The translations under genes and the position numbers were made by a program. From assembly GCA_928721565.1 (NCBI GenBank), contig OV788638.1:682001-746000 (forward strand): a stretch of 64,000 nt of DNA. The letters are read 5' to 3'. The number at the start of each line of letters is the position of its first letter. Within the stretch, counting starts at the first letter, position 1. Positions 53,529 to 62,171 of this stretch are shown one piece after another. The notes beneath the pieces are model-generated. The model made no database searches, was not told where the DNA came from, and saw only the letters and a list, made by a program, of their open reading frames with translations. The DNA comes from an uncultured Clostridia bacterium (GTDB lineage: Bacteria; Bacillota; Clostridia; TANB77; CAG-508).

Positions 53529-55298
53529 GCTATCTAAATAAGGTAAAACTTCATTAAGAATTTTACCACCGACAGGAGCAGCTACACCACCACCTTGATG
53601 TCCTCCTTCACCTGTAGGATTATATAAAGTTATTAATAACACGATACTAGGATTATCAGTTTCAGCAACACCACAAAAAGAGGTAACATATTTCCCTGTA
53701 TTAACACCATCTTCGGATGTGCCTGTTTTGCCACCAACTTGATATCCTTCAACTCTGGCATTTTTACCAGTACCTTCAGAAACAACACTATTCATCATAC
53801 TAAGAACTTTTTCGGCATTTTCTTTAGAAATAATTTCTTCGCCTGTTTCAATAGGAGTTTCTGTAATCTCTCCTGTAATGCTATTTTGAATGCTTTTTAC
53901 AATACGAGGTTTGATATAGACACCTTTATTTGCAATAGAGGATACAGCAGTAATCATTTGAAGAGGAGTTATTTCAAATCTTTGACCAAAACTTATTGTA
54001 GCAAGCTCAACAGGTCCAGCCTTTTCTTCTTTAACAAATATGCTATTAGCTTCTCCAGGTAATTTTATTCCAGTTTTATTAAATAATCCAAATTTTTGCA
54101 AATATTCATAGTATTTTGTAACACCTATTTTTTGACCTAGCCCTATAAAAACAGGGTTGCAAGAATTCATTAAAGCTAATCTTAAACTTTCAGAACCATG
54201 TGGACGATAATATCTCCAACATTTGATTCTGGTTCCAGCAACTTCAATTGCACCAGTACAACAAAATTGACCTTGTTGATCAATATCTGTAACTAATCCT
54301 TCTTGTAATGCGGCAGAAGCAGTTACAGTTTTAAAAACAGAGCCAGGTTCATAAGTGTCAGAAATAGCTTTGTTTCTCCACATTCCCTGTAGGGCAGTTG
54401 TTTTTTCTGTTGCATCAAGAGAAGACCAATTGGCCTTTAATTCATCAGTATATGGCTCATAAGGGGTATTTAAATTATAACTAGGATAATTAGCCATTGC
54501 TAAAATATCACCATTTCTTGGGTCCATTGCTATAATACTGCCACCATCAGTACAGATATTATCAATACAAGCTTCTTCTAAATATTTTTCTACTATAGAT
54601 TGAATTGTCATATCTATTGTCAAAAATAAATTATTTCCATCTGTTGCAGGAACATAATCTTCATCACCAAGACTGGAACCTGCAGCATTTGTTTGACGAT
54701 TAATTCTTCCATTTTTGCCTTTTAATTCATCATCATATTTAGCTTCAACTCCGTCTAATCCTTGATTATCACTTCCACAAAATCCAATAACTTGTGCTGC
54801 TAAATCACCATATGGATAATATCTTTTTGAATCTTCATCAATATTAATTCCGGTAGTAATTCCATTTGTTTCCATCCAATTTCTTAATTCATCAGTTTTG
54901 GATTTATCTACTTTTTTTATAATGCTTTCTATTGAACTTTTTTTGTGAACTTTTTTAAAGACCTTTTCATAATCTAATTTAAAAATATTACTTAAGGCGT
55001 TTGTTACTTTATCTTTATCTTCATCAGGTATGTTAGTAGGGTTTATAGTTACTGATTCTACACTAGAACTTTCAGCCAAAATATATTTTCCTGTACTATC
55101 ATAAAGAGTTCCTCTTTTTGCGGTTATAGTTCGACTTTGAGCTTGTTGGACCCAAGCCTTTTCACTTAATTCAGCTCCCCAAACAAATTGAATATATGCA
55201 AGTCTTAATGTAAAAAGTATAAAAAGTATGAAAACTATAAATAATGCGTTTTTCATTTTCTTTTTAGTACTTAAAGAAGTCGAAATAAAATTTTGCAT
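53514..55298 (-). CDS. Class B penicillin-binding protein (FtsI/SpoVD-like transpeptidase)
   Basis: A 594-residue peptidoglycan transpeptidase. One N-terminal membrane helix (about 17-38), a dimerisation domain with RGTLYDSTGKYILAES, YYPYGDLAAQVIGFCG and GLDGVEAKYDDEL, and a transpeptidase domain with SVFK (Ser320-Lys323), SCN (379-381) and KTGT (523-526). There is no PASTA domain, unlike Bacillus SpoVD and many clostridial PBPs of this type. GAGGTGATC precedes the ATG. It is a single gene, not in a dcw cluster, so it could be a vegetative FtsI, the partner of the SEDS protein at 47517, or sporulation-specific. Confidence 0.9.
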   Translation of the reverse strand: MQNFISTSLSTKKKMKNALFIVFILFILFTLRLAYIQFVWGAELSEKAWVQQAQSRTITAKRGTLYDSTGKYILAESSSVESVTINPTNIPDEDKDKVTNALSNIFKLDYEKVFKKVHKKSSIESIIKKVDKSKTDELRNWMETNGITTGINIDEDSKRYYPYGDLAAQVIGFCGSDNQGLDGVEAKYDDELKGKNGRINRQTNAAGSSLGDEDYVPATDGNNLFLTIDMTIQSIVEKYLEEACIDNICTDGGSIIAMDPRNGDILAMANYPSYNLNTPYEPYTDELKANWSSLDATEKTTALQGMWRNKAISDTYEPGSVFKTVTASAALQEGLVTDIDQQGQFCCTGAIEVAGTRIKCWRYYRPHGSESLRLALMNSCNPVFIGLGQKIGVTKYYEYLQKFGLFNKTGIKLPGEANSIFVKEEKAGPVELATISFGQRFEITPLQMITAVSSIANKGVYIKPRIVKSIQNSITGEITETPIETGEEIISKENAEKVLSMMNSVVSEGTGKNARVEGYQVGGKTGTSEDGVNTGKYVTSFCGVAETDNPSIVLLITLYNPTGEGGHQGGGVAAPVGGKILNEVLPYLDSKNDQ

Positions 55299-55422
55299 TT
55301 GATCACCTCAAAATAAATTTATGCTGTAATGTATAGACAAATTCATATACTTGTGATAGAATTCCAATTAATCTAATATAATTATATTAAATTGACTATT
55401 AATACCTATAGAGGTGATAAAA

Positions 55423-56262
55423 ATGATAAAATTTACAAAAATGCATGGGCTAGGAAATGACTATGTCTATATTGATGCTATAAGTCAAAATATAGAAAGA
55501 AAGTCAGAACTAGCTCAATTTGTTAGCAACAGAAATTTTGGAGTAGGATCTGATGGATTAATATTAATAGAAAGGAGTACTGTTGCAGATTTTAAAATGA
55601 CTATGTTCAATTCAGATGGTTCACAAGCAGAGATGGGTGGAAATGGAATAAGATGTGTGGCTAAATTTGTCTATGACAAAAAAATGACAGATAAAACTAC
55701 ATTAAAGATTGAAACATTGGCAGGAATTAAAATATTAGAGCTAGACGTAGAAAAAGGAGAAGTAAAAAAAGTTAGGGTTGATATGGGAGAACCAATTTTA
55801 GAAGCAGAAAAAATACCTGTAATATCAACAGAAAATCCGGTAAAAAATCTAGTATTAACAGCTAAAGATAAAGAATTCAAATTTACATGTGTATCAATGG
55901 GAAATCCACATGCAATAACAATTGTAGAAGATACAGAAAAGTTTGATGTAAAGAAATACGGAGAAGAACTTGAAGTAGATAAAACTTTTCCAAGAAGAAC
56001 AAATGTAGAATTTGTTCAAATAGTAGATAAAAACACAATAAAAATGAGAGTTTGGGAAAGAGGAGCAGGAGAAACACTTGCATGTGGTACAGGAGCATGT
56101 GCAACAGCGGTTGCTTGTAACTTAAATGGTTTAACTGATAGAAAAGTAACAATTGAACTATTAGGAGGGAATTTAGAAATAGAATGGAACAAAGAAAATA
56201 ATCATGTATATATGACAGGACCTGCAACAACTGTTTTTGAGGGTGAACTTGTAGGATGGTGA
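55423..56262 (+). CDS. dapF: Diaminopimelate epimerase
   Basis: A 279-residue enzyme converting LL- to meso-diaminopimelate for lysine and peptidoglycan. Motifs: KFTKMHGLGNDYVYIDA at the start, first catalytic cysteine in MGGNGIRCVAKF, MGNPHAIT, and second in GETLACGTGACATAVA. ATG at 55423 has GAGGTGA 6 bases upstream; the GTG at 55414 is part of that site. Next gene ddl, 75 bases on, also serves stem-peptide synthesis, so meso-Dap type peptidoglycan is expected. Confidence 0.96.
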   Translation: MIKFTKMHGLGNDYVYIDAISQNIERKSELAQFVSNRNFGVGSDGLILIERSTVADFKMTMFNSDGSQAEMGGNGIRCVAKFVYDKKMTDKTTLKIETLAGIKILELDVEKGEVKKVRVDMGEPILEAEKIPVISTENPVKNLVLTAKDKEFKFTCVSMGNPHAITIVEDTEKFDVKKYGEELEVDKTFPRRTNVEFVQIVDKNTIKMRVWERGAGETLACGTGACATAVACNLNGLTDRKVTIELLGGNLEIEWNKENNHVYMTGPATTVFEGELVGW

Positions 56263-56337
56263 GGTAAATTATGATTATATAAATGAATAATTATAATTTA
56301 ATATAATATATATGTAATAAAAAAGGTGGAGGTAAGT

Positions 56338-57333
56338 ATGATAAAATTAGGAATTATATATGGAGGAATATCAACAGAACATGATGTATCAAAAATGTCA
56401 GCTAAGTCTGTTGTAGAAAATCTAAATAAAGAAAAATATGAAATTCATGAGTTGTATATAAGTAAATATGGTAAATGGTATCAGATTGTAAATGGAGAAA
56501 AAGAAGAGATTTATAATTTAGTGTGGACATTAAAAGAACTTGATGTTATATTTCCGGTACTACATGGTTTAGGAGGAGAAGACGGAACAATACAAGGTTT
56601 ACTAGAAATGTTACAAGTGCCATATGTTGGTTGTGGAGTGCTTGCTTCAAGTGTAGGAATGGATAAAGTATATTCAAAAATTATATTTGAAAAAGCAGGT
56701 ATACCACAAATGCCATATATATACATAAAAAAGAAGAAAGATGGATATGTAATTATACAAAATAATTTTGAAGAGGAAGAATTTAAGATAGAAAAAATAG
56801 CAGAAAAATTAAAATTTCCAATGTTTGTTAAACCATCAAATTCTGGATCTTCTGTAGGGGTAAAAAAGGCAACTAATAAAGAAGAATTAAAAATGGCAAT
56901 AGAAAATGCAGGACAATATGATAGCAAAATTTTAGTTGAACAAGGTGTTAATGCTAGAGAATTAGAATGTGCAATTCTAGATGGAAAAGAGATTAAAGTA
57001 TCAACTGTTGGTGAAATATTATCAGCAGAAGAATTTTATAGTTTTGATGCAAAATATAATATACCTGAATCAAAGACTATAATTCCTGCAGATATTTCTA
57101 AGGAACAAATTGAACAGATTCAAAACTTAGCAATAAAGGCATTTAAAGCGATTGACGGAAAAGGGTTGTCAAGAGTTGATTTTTTTGTTGAAAAAGAAAC
57201 GAACAAAATTTACATTAATGAAATAAATACAATGCCAGGTTTTACAAAAATAAGTATGTATCCTAAGTTGTTTGAAGCGGTTGGAATTACATATACAGAA
57301 TTACTAGATAAATTAATTGAAAACACAAAATAA
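56338..57333 (+). CDS. ddl: D-alanine--D-alanine ligase
   Basis: A 331-residue ATP-grasp ligase making the D-Ala-D-Ala dipeptide. Motifs: YGGISTEHDVSKMSAKSV, FPVLHGLGGEDGTIQGLLE, KPSNSGSSVGVKKA, EFYSFDAKY (the omega-loop tyrosine typical of D-Ala rather than D-lactate ligases) and NEINTMPGFTKISMYPKL. I chose ATG at 56338, 6 bases after GGTGGAGG. Located downstream of dapF and ended by a terminator. Confidence 0.96.
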   Translation: MIKLGIIYGGISTEHDVSKMSAKSVVENLNKEKYEIHELYISKYGKWYQIVNGEKEEIYNLVWTLKELDVIFPVLHGLGGEDGTIQGLLEMLQVPYVGCGVLASSVGMDKVYSKIIFEKAGIPQMPYIYIKKKKDGYVIIQNNFEEEEFKIEKIAEKLKFPMFVKPSNSGSSVGVKKATNKEELKMAIENAGQYDSKILVEQGVNARELECAILDGKEIKVSTVGEILSAEEFYSFDAKYNIPESKTIIPADISKEQIEQIQNLAIKAFKAIDGKGLSRVDFFVEKETNKIYINEINTMPGFTKISMYPKLFEAVGITYTELLDKLIENTK

Positions 57334-57358
57334 CTTTTAGTTGTTTTGTGTTTTTTAT
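57320..57358. terminator. Terminator between ddl and the convergent small gene
   Basis: AAAACACAAAA (57320-57330) pairs with TTTTGTGTTTT (57344-57354), followed by TT; the left arm overlaps the end of ddl. Confidence 0.75.
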
Positions 57359-57780
57359 AATGGGTTTACTTCAAATTTTATCTCAAAATCAGTAAAGTCA
57401 TTTAATTTGTCATTTTCTAAGCAATCAATATAATTAGATAATTGTTCTTGGGTTTTACAAGCAGCAATTATAGCGGGATTTAATTTATCATAAAACATCA
57501 TGTCAATTCCGTATCTTAAACTTTCTAAAAATGGTTTTGCTTCTCTATCTCTACTTAAAGAATATGCTTCTCTGAATCTTGAAAAAGCAGGATGAGAGAT
57601 ATAATAAGCTAAAGGTAAAACAAATTCTTTTTTTATAACATCATCAGTTGATGAATAGGCATCAGGAAATTGATCTAAATAATCTTCTAATTCCTTTAAT
57701 GTATATGGTAAAAATACTTGCTGTTCTTTTTCAGAAATTAATAAGATTTTATTATCTTGCTTTTCTATATTTTCTAACAT
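57355..57780 (-). CDS. Conserved protein of unknown function, paralogue of the gene at 62166
   Basis: A 141-residue soluble protein. Residues ~10-141 align by eye with the C-terminal two thirds of the protein at 62166-62786: LLISEKEQQVFLPYTLKEL versus LLISETQNKVVLPYKIKDV, SRFREAYSLSRDREAKPF versus SRFKEAYNLMRKKEKASIF, and LNPAIIAACKTQEQL versus LNPAIITACQNLDQL. No known motif or catalytic residue stands out. I chose ATG at 57780 with AAAGGAG 6 bases upstream. The two paralogues bracket the SipW/CalY cluster in the same orientation. Confidence 0.75.
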   Translation of the reverse strand: MLENIEKQDNKILLISEKEQQVFLPYTLKELEDYLDQFPDAYSSTDDVIKKEFVLPLAYYISHPAFSRFREAYSLSRDREAKPFLESLRYGIDMMFYDKLNPAIIAACKTQEQLSNYIDCLENDKLNDFTDFEIKFEVNPL

Positions 57781-57937
57781 TAAGAAACTCCTTTCAAATA
57801 TATTTAATAACATAATAACACAAAATAGTAGTAAAAACCATTACAGGAATATTTTAATTTTGTTACAAGTTTAAGACAAATGTAACACAAATGTAAAAAA
57901 AAAGTAATATTATTGTAAAGTAATATATATAAAAATA

Positions 57938-57946
57938 TGTTATAAT
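57938..57946 (+). promoter_or_regulatory. Extended -10 promoter of the pilin-like gene
   Basis: TGT-TATAAT (TATAAT 57941-57946); the A/T-rich upstream tract could act as an UP element. Confidence 0.5.
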
Positions 57947-57979
57947 ATAAATGATTATGATATTAGGAGGGATTTTTTG

Positions 57980-58528
57980 ATGAAAAAGCAAAAAAGAAAT
58001 TATTTGTTGGTAGCTTTAATAGTAATATTATTAGCAATAGCTGTTGGATATGCAGCATTTTCTGCAAATCTGACAATTTCTGGAACAGCAACTGCATCAG
58101 GAACATGGGATGTTAAATTCTTATCAGCAAGTGTTAATACATCATCACATGGTACTGCTAATGTTACAGGGAGCAAAAATGATACATTATCAGTTGATGT
58201 AACATTAGGTTACCCAGGGGATGGTTGTACAGTAACTGCAAATATTCAAAACGCTGGTACTGTACCTGCTAAATTAACAGGATTCACATTAACTGATGAT
58301 CAAGGTAAAGAATTTTCAAATCCTGAAATTGAAATTACAACACCAACTATTGCAACAGATGGTTCAGAAGTTATAGCAGCAGGAGGAACATGCCCAGTAA
58401 CATTTGGAATTAAATGGAAAAGCGAATCAACAGCAACAACAGCAACAGCTAAGTTCAAAATAAACTTTACATATGAACAAGCAACAAATGAAGTTACTGT
58501 AACTCCAAGTCACGGAGCACATACATAA
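57980..58528 (+). CDS. CalY/TasA-like fibre protein with SipW-type signal peptide
   Basis: A 182-residue secreted protein. The N-terminus NYLLVALIVILLAIAVGYAA followed by FSANLTISGTATA is the SipW-dependent signal peptide seen in CalY, TasA and archaeal camelysin-like proteins. The mature part is a Thr/Ser-rich beta protein (VTANIQNAGTVPAKLTGFTL) ending HGAHT. AGGAGGGA precedes; ATG at 57980 (spacing 9) or TTG at 57977 (spacing 6) could both be used. It probably forms extracellular fibres. Its signal peptidase is the next gene. Confidence 0.82.
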   Translation: MKKQKRNYLLVALIVILLAIAVGYAAFSANLTISGTATASGTWDVKFLSASVNTSSHGTANVTGSKNDTLSVDVTLGYPGDGCTVTANIQNAGTVPAKLTGFTLTDDQGKEFSNPEIEITTPTIATDGSEVIAAGGTCPVTFGIKWKSESTATTATAKFKINFTYEQATNEVTVTPSHGAHT

Positions 58529-58542
58529 TGAATAAAGTGAAT

Positions 58543-58569
58543 AAAGGATAATATTTCATATTATCCTTT
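58543..58569 (+). terminator. Perfect hairpin without T-run between pilin and signal peptidase genes
   Basis: 12-bp perfect stem (58543-58554 with 58558-58569), TTC loop, no T-run directly after. It probably stabilises the abundant pilin mRNA or acts as a partial terminator before the signal peptidase. Confidence 0.6.
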
Positions 58570-58595
58570 AATCGGGCTTTTTAGAGGAAAAGAAT

Positions 58596-59774
58596 ATGCA
58601 AAAATCAAAAAATATAACAATAGCAATAATTATTTTGATACTTATATATGGATTATTAGCAAATTTGAAACTTGTGTTTAATATAAATGTTATATATTTA
58701 TATATTATCAATCCTTTATTTTGGATTACATTAGCTGTATTTTTAAAAATTGCTATTGGAAAATCTTATCAAAAATCAAGAATTAAGAAAGAAGTTATTC
58801 AATATATCTTAATAGCAGTTATTGTATATATATTAACATATATGATATCAGGACTATTTATTACTTTTGGAAACAATCCATATTTTACAACAGTTAAAGG
58901 TTTTTTTATAAATTTATGGATGTTTGGAACTGTAATAATTTCTAAAGAATATATAAGGTATAGATTAATCAACAATGTTTATGAAAATGATAAAAAAGAA
59001 ATAGCTATATTAGTATCATTAATATATATAATTATTGAAATAGGATTAAACAAATATATAAATACAAAAATAACTTTATTATTTGCATTAAAAGATATAT
59101 GTCAAAATCTTATACCATTGATTGCTAAAAATGTTTTATATTCATATATATCAATGAAATCTGATTGGAAGCCAGCAAGTATATATGAATTATTTACAAA
59201 ATTATATTTATGGCTATCTCCGATATTACCAAATGCACCATGGATTATGGTTGCAATAATTGAAACAACGATTCCAACAATACTATTTTTCTATATCAGA
59301 TATGCTAATAGCAAAAATAGTGAAATAAAATCAAGACAGGAAATTGAAAATGTAAATCCGAAAAATTCGATTCCGCTAGTTGTTTTAGTAATATTGGTAA
59401 TATGGTTTACAATAGGAGTATTTCCTATAAAGCCAATAGCAGTAGCTTCAGGGAGTATGGAAAAAGAATTATATGTAGGGGATGTTGTAATAGTAAAAAA
59501 GTGTAATGCAAATGATATTGTCAATGGAGACATTATACAATACCAAATGAAAGGATATACAGTTATACATAGAGTAATTGAGAAAAAGCAAAAAAATGGA
59601 GAATATTATTTTACAACAAAAGGAGATAATAATCCTTCAGAAGACAAAGAGAGTGTTACAGAAGATCAAGTGTTAGGAAAGGTTATTTTTAAGGTAAAAT
59701 ATTTAGGATATCCAGCTATTTGGCTAAATATAATACAATCAAACGAACAGGTAGAAGTTGATACAGGAAAATAG
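58596..59774 (+). CDS. Multi-spanning SipW-type signal peptidase I (Ser-His)
   Basis: A 392-residue membrane protein. Residues 1-245 contain about seven hydrophobic helices, unlike the compact SipW of Bacillus. The catalytic domain follows: SGSME (serine near 287) and YTVIHRVIEKK (histidine near 324), with KGDNNPSEDKESV and GKVIFKV. A histidine in place of the bacterial lysine marks the ER/archaeal-type signal peptidase class to which SipW belongs. AGAGGAAAAGA precedes the ATG. It probably processes the CalY-like proteins at 57980 and 60866. The long N-terminal membrane part is of unknown role. Confidence 0.85.
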   Translation: MQKSKNITIAIIILILIYGLLANLKLVFNINVIYLYIINPLFWITLAVFLKIAIGKSYQKSRIKKEVIQYILIAVIVYILTYMISGLFITFGNNPYFTTVKGFFINLWMFGTVIISKEYIRYRLINNVYENDKKEIAILVSLIYIIIEIGLNKYINTKITLLFALKDICQNLIPLIAKNVLYSYISMKSDWKPASIYELFTKLYLWLSPILPNAPWIMVAIIETTIPTILFFYIRYANSKNSEIKSRQEIENVNPKNSIPLVVLVILVIWFTIGVFPIKPIAVASGSMEKELYVGDVVIVKKCNANDIVNGDIIQYQMKGYTVIHRVIEKKQKNGEYYFTTKGDNNPSEDKESVTEDQVLGKVIFKVKYLGYPAIWLNIIQSNEQVEVDTGK

Positions 59775-59796
59775 TATATAGTTAAAGGAGGGGAAT

Positions 59797-60855
59797 ATGA
59801 GAACTAGACAAAAAGTTAAAATACGTAAATCTACTAGATATTTTTATATAATATGTATTATGTCATTAATTATAGTTTTGTCTAGTAGTCTTATTCAAAA
59901 CTTATTAAAAAATAATACTATTAAAAAGAAAGAGGAAATTTATTCATATACTAATGAATTTAATTATAATTATGATGTTAATTTAATTAATAATAAATAT
60001 ATAGATCAAAAAACGTTACAGATGAATGAAGTATATGTTACAGACTTAATTGATAATATACATTTGAATATTAATTATGATTATATAGGAAACAAAGCTT
60101 CTGATTTGGAATATGATTATAAAATATTAGGAAAGCTTCAGGCCGTATATACAAAAGATGGAGAGGAACAGAAGGTTTGGGATAAAGAGGAAGTTTTATT
60201 TGATAGTGAAACACAAAAACAAATGTCAGATAAAATTTCAATTCAAGAGCCAATAGAACTAAATTTAAAAGATAAAAACAAACTAGTAACAGATTTTGAA
60301 CAAGAAATGAACATGACATTAAAAACTACGTATATGATAATATTGCAGGTTGATGTCAAAACAGAAATTGATGATGAGCCTGTAGTAAATCAATATACAT
60401 CAGCAGTTTCAATTGACTTAGGCGAAAAAACGACACAGATAAAAGGCGAAAACAATAAAGATGAGACATCATATGTAACAAAAACAAAAGAAGAAAATGA
60501 AAATATCAATATTGTAGCAATTAGTTTAGATATAATACTAATTATAATTTTATTAATTGGATTGAAATATATTACTAGAAATACAGTTGCAACAAATAAA
60601 ATAAAGAATAATTATAGAAAAGAATTAAATAGAATGTTAAGATTGTGCCAAGATAAGATAGTAAAAATTAAAGATAAAGTAGACATAAAACAAGAAAATA
60701 TTGTTGATGTTAAAGACTTTGGAGAGATTATAAAAGTATCTGAGGAACTATTTAAACCAATTTTATATTGGGAATCAAAAGAAAGCACAGAAGCTTGGTT
60801 TAGCGTTATGAGTAATGAGATAACATATAGATTTATATTTAGAAATAATGGTTAG
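59797..60855 (+). CDS. DUF5305-like two-pass membrane protein
   Basis: A 352-residue protein. One helix at about 17-38 (YFYIICIMSLIIVLSSSLIQ) and another near 240-262 (ISLDIILIIILLIGLKYI) enclose an extracellular beta-rich region of ~200 residues; a charged cytoplasmic tail follows, with RLCQDKIVKIKDKVDIKQEN and ESKESTEAWFSV. This arrangement and location beside SipW-like genes match the DUF5305 family found in archaea and Firmicutes; identity is by architecture. AAGGAGGGGAA precedes the ATG. The stop overlaps the beginning of the next reading frame region, so they are cotranscribed. Confidence 0.65.
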   Translation: MRTRQKVKIRKSTRYFYIICIMSLIIVLSSSLIQNLLKNNTIKKKEEIYSYTNEFNYNYDVNLINNKYIDQKTLQMNEVYVTDLIDNIHLNINYDYIGNKASDLEYDYKILGKLQAVYTKDGEEQKVWDKEEVLFDSETQKQMSDKISIQEPIELNLKDKNKLVTDFEQEMNMTLKTTYMIILQVDVKTEIDDEPVVNQYTSAVSIDLGEKTTQIKGENNKDETSYVTKTKEENENINIVAISLDIILIIILLIGLKYITRNTVATNKIKNNYRKELNRMLRLCQDKIVKIKDKVDIKQENIVDVKDFGEIIKVSEELFKPILYWESKESTEAWFSVMSNEITYRFIFRNNG

Positions 60856-60865
60856 AGGAGATAAT

Positions 60866-61453
60866 ATGCGAAAAAAATACAAAATCAAGAGAAAACATTA
60901 TATTTCAGTAAGTCTTGTATTGATTGTAATAATATTGCTTTTTATGACTATGGGAACAGGATATTCTTTATGGACTTCAAAGTTATATATTAATGGTACA
61001 GTAACATCAGATTATAAAGAACCTAAACTAGAGAACTTAGATATAGTTGCTCATAGTAATGATAAATTAATTACAGTTAAAGATAGTTATTGGATAAATG
61101 CTTTTTCTGTTGGGAATACTTCAAAATTTGATGATGATACATTTGGAGTAAATGGAAAAGTAAATATAGCAGGAGTCGCATTGACCAAAAGAACTTTAAC
61201 GGTAACAATGCAATTTATTAATAATAATGATATTGCATTAACAGATGGAGTAATCGAAAACCTAGAAAATAGTAAAAACTTAACTCTAAAATCAGCTTCA
61301 GTAACTCCAACTGTTCAAAGCAAAGAAACCTCGACGGTGACAGTAGAAATTAGTGGGATTGCGGCTAGTTCAAGTGGTGCTAATTTAAAATATAGAATTT
61401 GTTATAAAATAAATGGTGTTAGAAGATATATGTATTTAATTATTAATATGTAG
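60866..61453 (+). CDS. Second SipW-dependent secreted pilin-like protein
   Basis: A 195-residue protein. A basic start (RKKYKIKRKHY) leads to VSLVLIVIILLFMTMGTGYSL followed by WTSKLYINGTVTS, a SipW-type signal peptide. The body has SYWINAFSVGNTSKFDDDTF, VTMQFINNND and ENSKNLTLKSA. I chose ATG at 60866 with GAGGAGAT 5 bases upstream; it begins 10 bases after the previous stop. The frame ends at TAG 61451 after GVRRYMYLIINM, but the same frame reopens after a second stop and encodes a surface-protein-like tail (see 61472), so this gene may be truncated. Confidence 0.7.
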   Translation: MRKKYKIKRKHYISVSLVLIVIILLFMTMGTGYSLWTSKLYINGTVTSDYKEPKLENLDIVAHSNDKLITVKDSYWINAFSVGNTSKFDDDTFGVNGKVNIAGVALTKRTLTVTMQFINNNDIALTDGVIENLENSKNLTLKSASVTPTVQSKETSTVTVEISGIAASSSGANLKYRICYKINGVRRYMYLIINM

Positions 61454-61471
61454 ATTGTGACAGAAAGGTGA

Positions 61472-61564
61472 GAAAATATATTTTTAAGAGAGGATGTAGA
61501 GATACAAGGTGATGGTACTTTTTCAAGTCCATATGAATTTGAGAATATTAATATAATGGAGTGA
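61472..61564 (+). pseudogene. C-terminal remnant of a surface-protein reading frame
   Basis: In the same frame as the preceding gene, after TAG (61451) and TGA (61469), 30 codons read ENIFLREDVEIQGDGTFSSP, then YEFENINIME and stop. This DGTFSSPYEF type ending is common at the end of secreted beta proteins. It has no start codon or ribosome binding site of its own, so it looks like a severed tail. Confidence 0.4.
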
Positions 61565-61567
61565 AAA

Positions 61568-62137
61568 ATGAAAATATATACTAATGAACAAATAAAATAT
61601 AAACTTGAACAAAAAAGGAAAAGAAAGAGGATATTGAAATTTTTTCTATATCCTCTTATAGCAATTATTTTAATTTGTAATGTGGACTTAATAGTGCAGT
61701 TAATGAAAAAACCAGAAGATACAGCACAATTATTTGAATATAAATGTTTTAGTGTTTCATCTGGAGGTATGGAGCCGACTTTGCAAATAGGAGATTTGGT
61801 TATAACTAAAGAAAAAGAGCAAAAAGATATAAAAGTAGGAGATATAATTTCTTTTAAGGAAAATAAAAATACTATAACACATAGAGTCACAAAAATTATT
61901 ATTGAAAAAAATGAAATTTTATATCAGACAAAAGGGGATAATAATAATGCGAATGATGCGGAATTTGTAAAATATGAAGATGTAGAAGGAGTATATGTAA
62001 ATCATATTCCTCAATTAGGAAAAGTATATATATATATTCAAAAAATTCCTGTAATTGTTTCTACTTTGATTATTATATATATAATATATAAATTATGCAA
62101 ATTAAAGAAAACAGACAAGTTGCCATACATGAAATAA
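61568..62137 (+). CDS. Signal peptidase I, SipW type (Ser-His)
   Basis: A 189-residue membrane protease. Helix at about 22-42, catalytic serine in SVSSGGMEPTLQIGDLVI (near residue 65), catalytic histidine in NTITHRVTKIII (near 105), KGDNNNANDAEF, and a C-terminal helix (IVSTLIIIYIIYKLCKL). Ser-His replaces Ser-Lys, as in SipW. GGAGTG precedes the ATG. With the peptidase at 58596 this cluster holds two enzymes for two pilin-like substrates, suggesting distinct specificities. Confidence 0.88.
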   Translation: MKIYTNEQIKYKLEQKRKRKRILKFFLYPLIAIILICNVDLIVQLMKKPEDTAQLFEYKCFSVSSGGMEPTLQIGDLVITKEKEQKDIKVGDIISFKENKNTITHRVTKIIIEKNEILYQTKGDNNNANDAEFVKYEDVEGVYVNHIPQLGKVYIYIQKIPVIVSTLIIIYIIYKLCKLKKTDKLPYMK

Positions 62138-62171
62138 GAAAAAAACTAGAAAAGTAGTTTTTTTCTTATTT
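62132..62171. terminator. Bidirectional terminator at the end of the SipW cluster
   Basis: Perfect 17-bp stem (62132-62148 with 62155-62171), 6-base loop and T-run; overlaps the stops of both convergent genes. Confidence 0.9.

Noticed and set aside
61451..61471. Stop-codon readthrough or selenocysteine at the TAG/TGA pair
   Set aside because: No SECIS-like hairpin or pyrrolysine machinery seen, and two different stops in six codons favour truncation.
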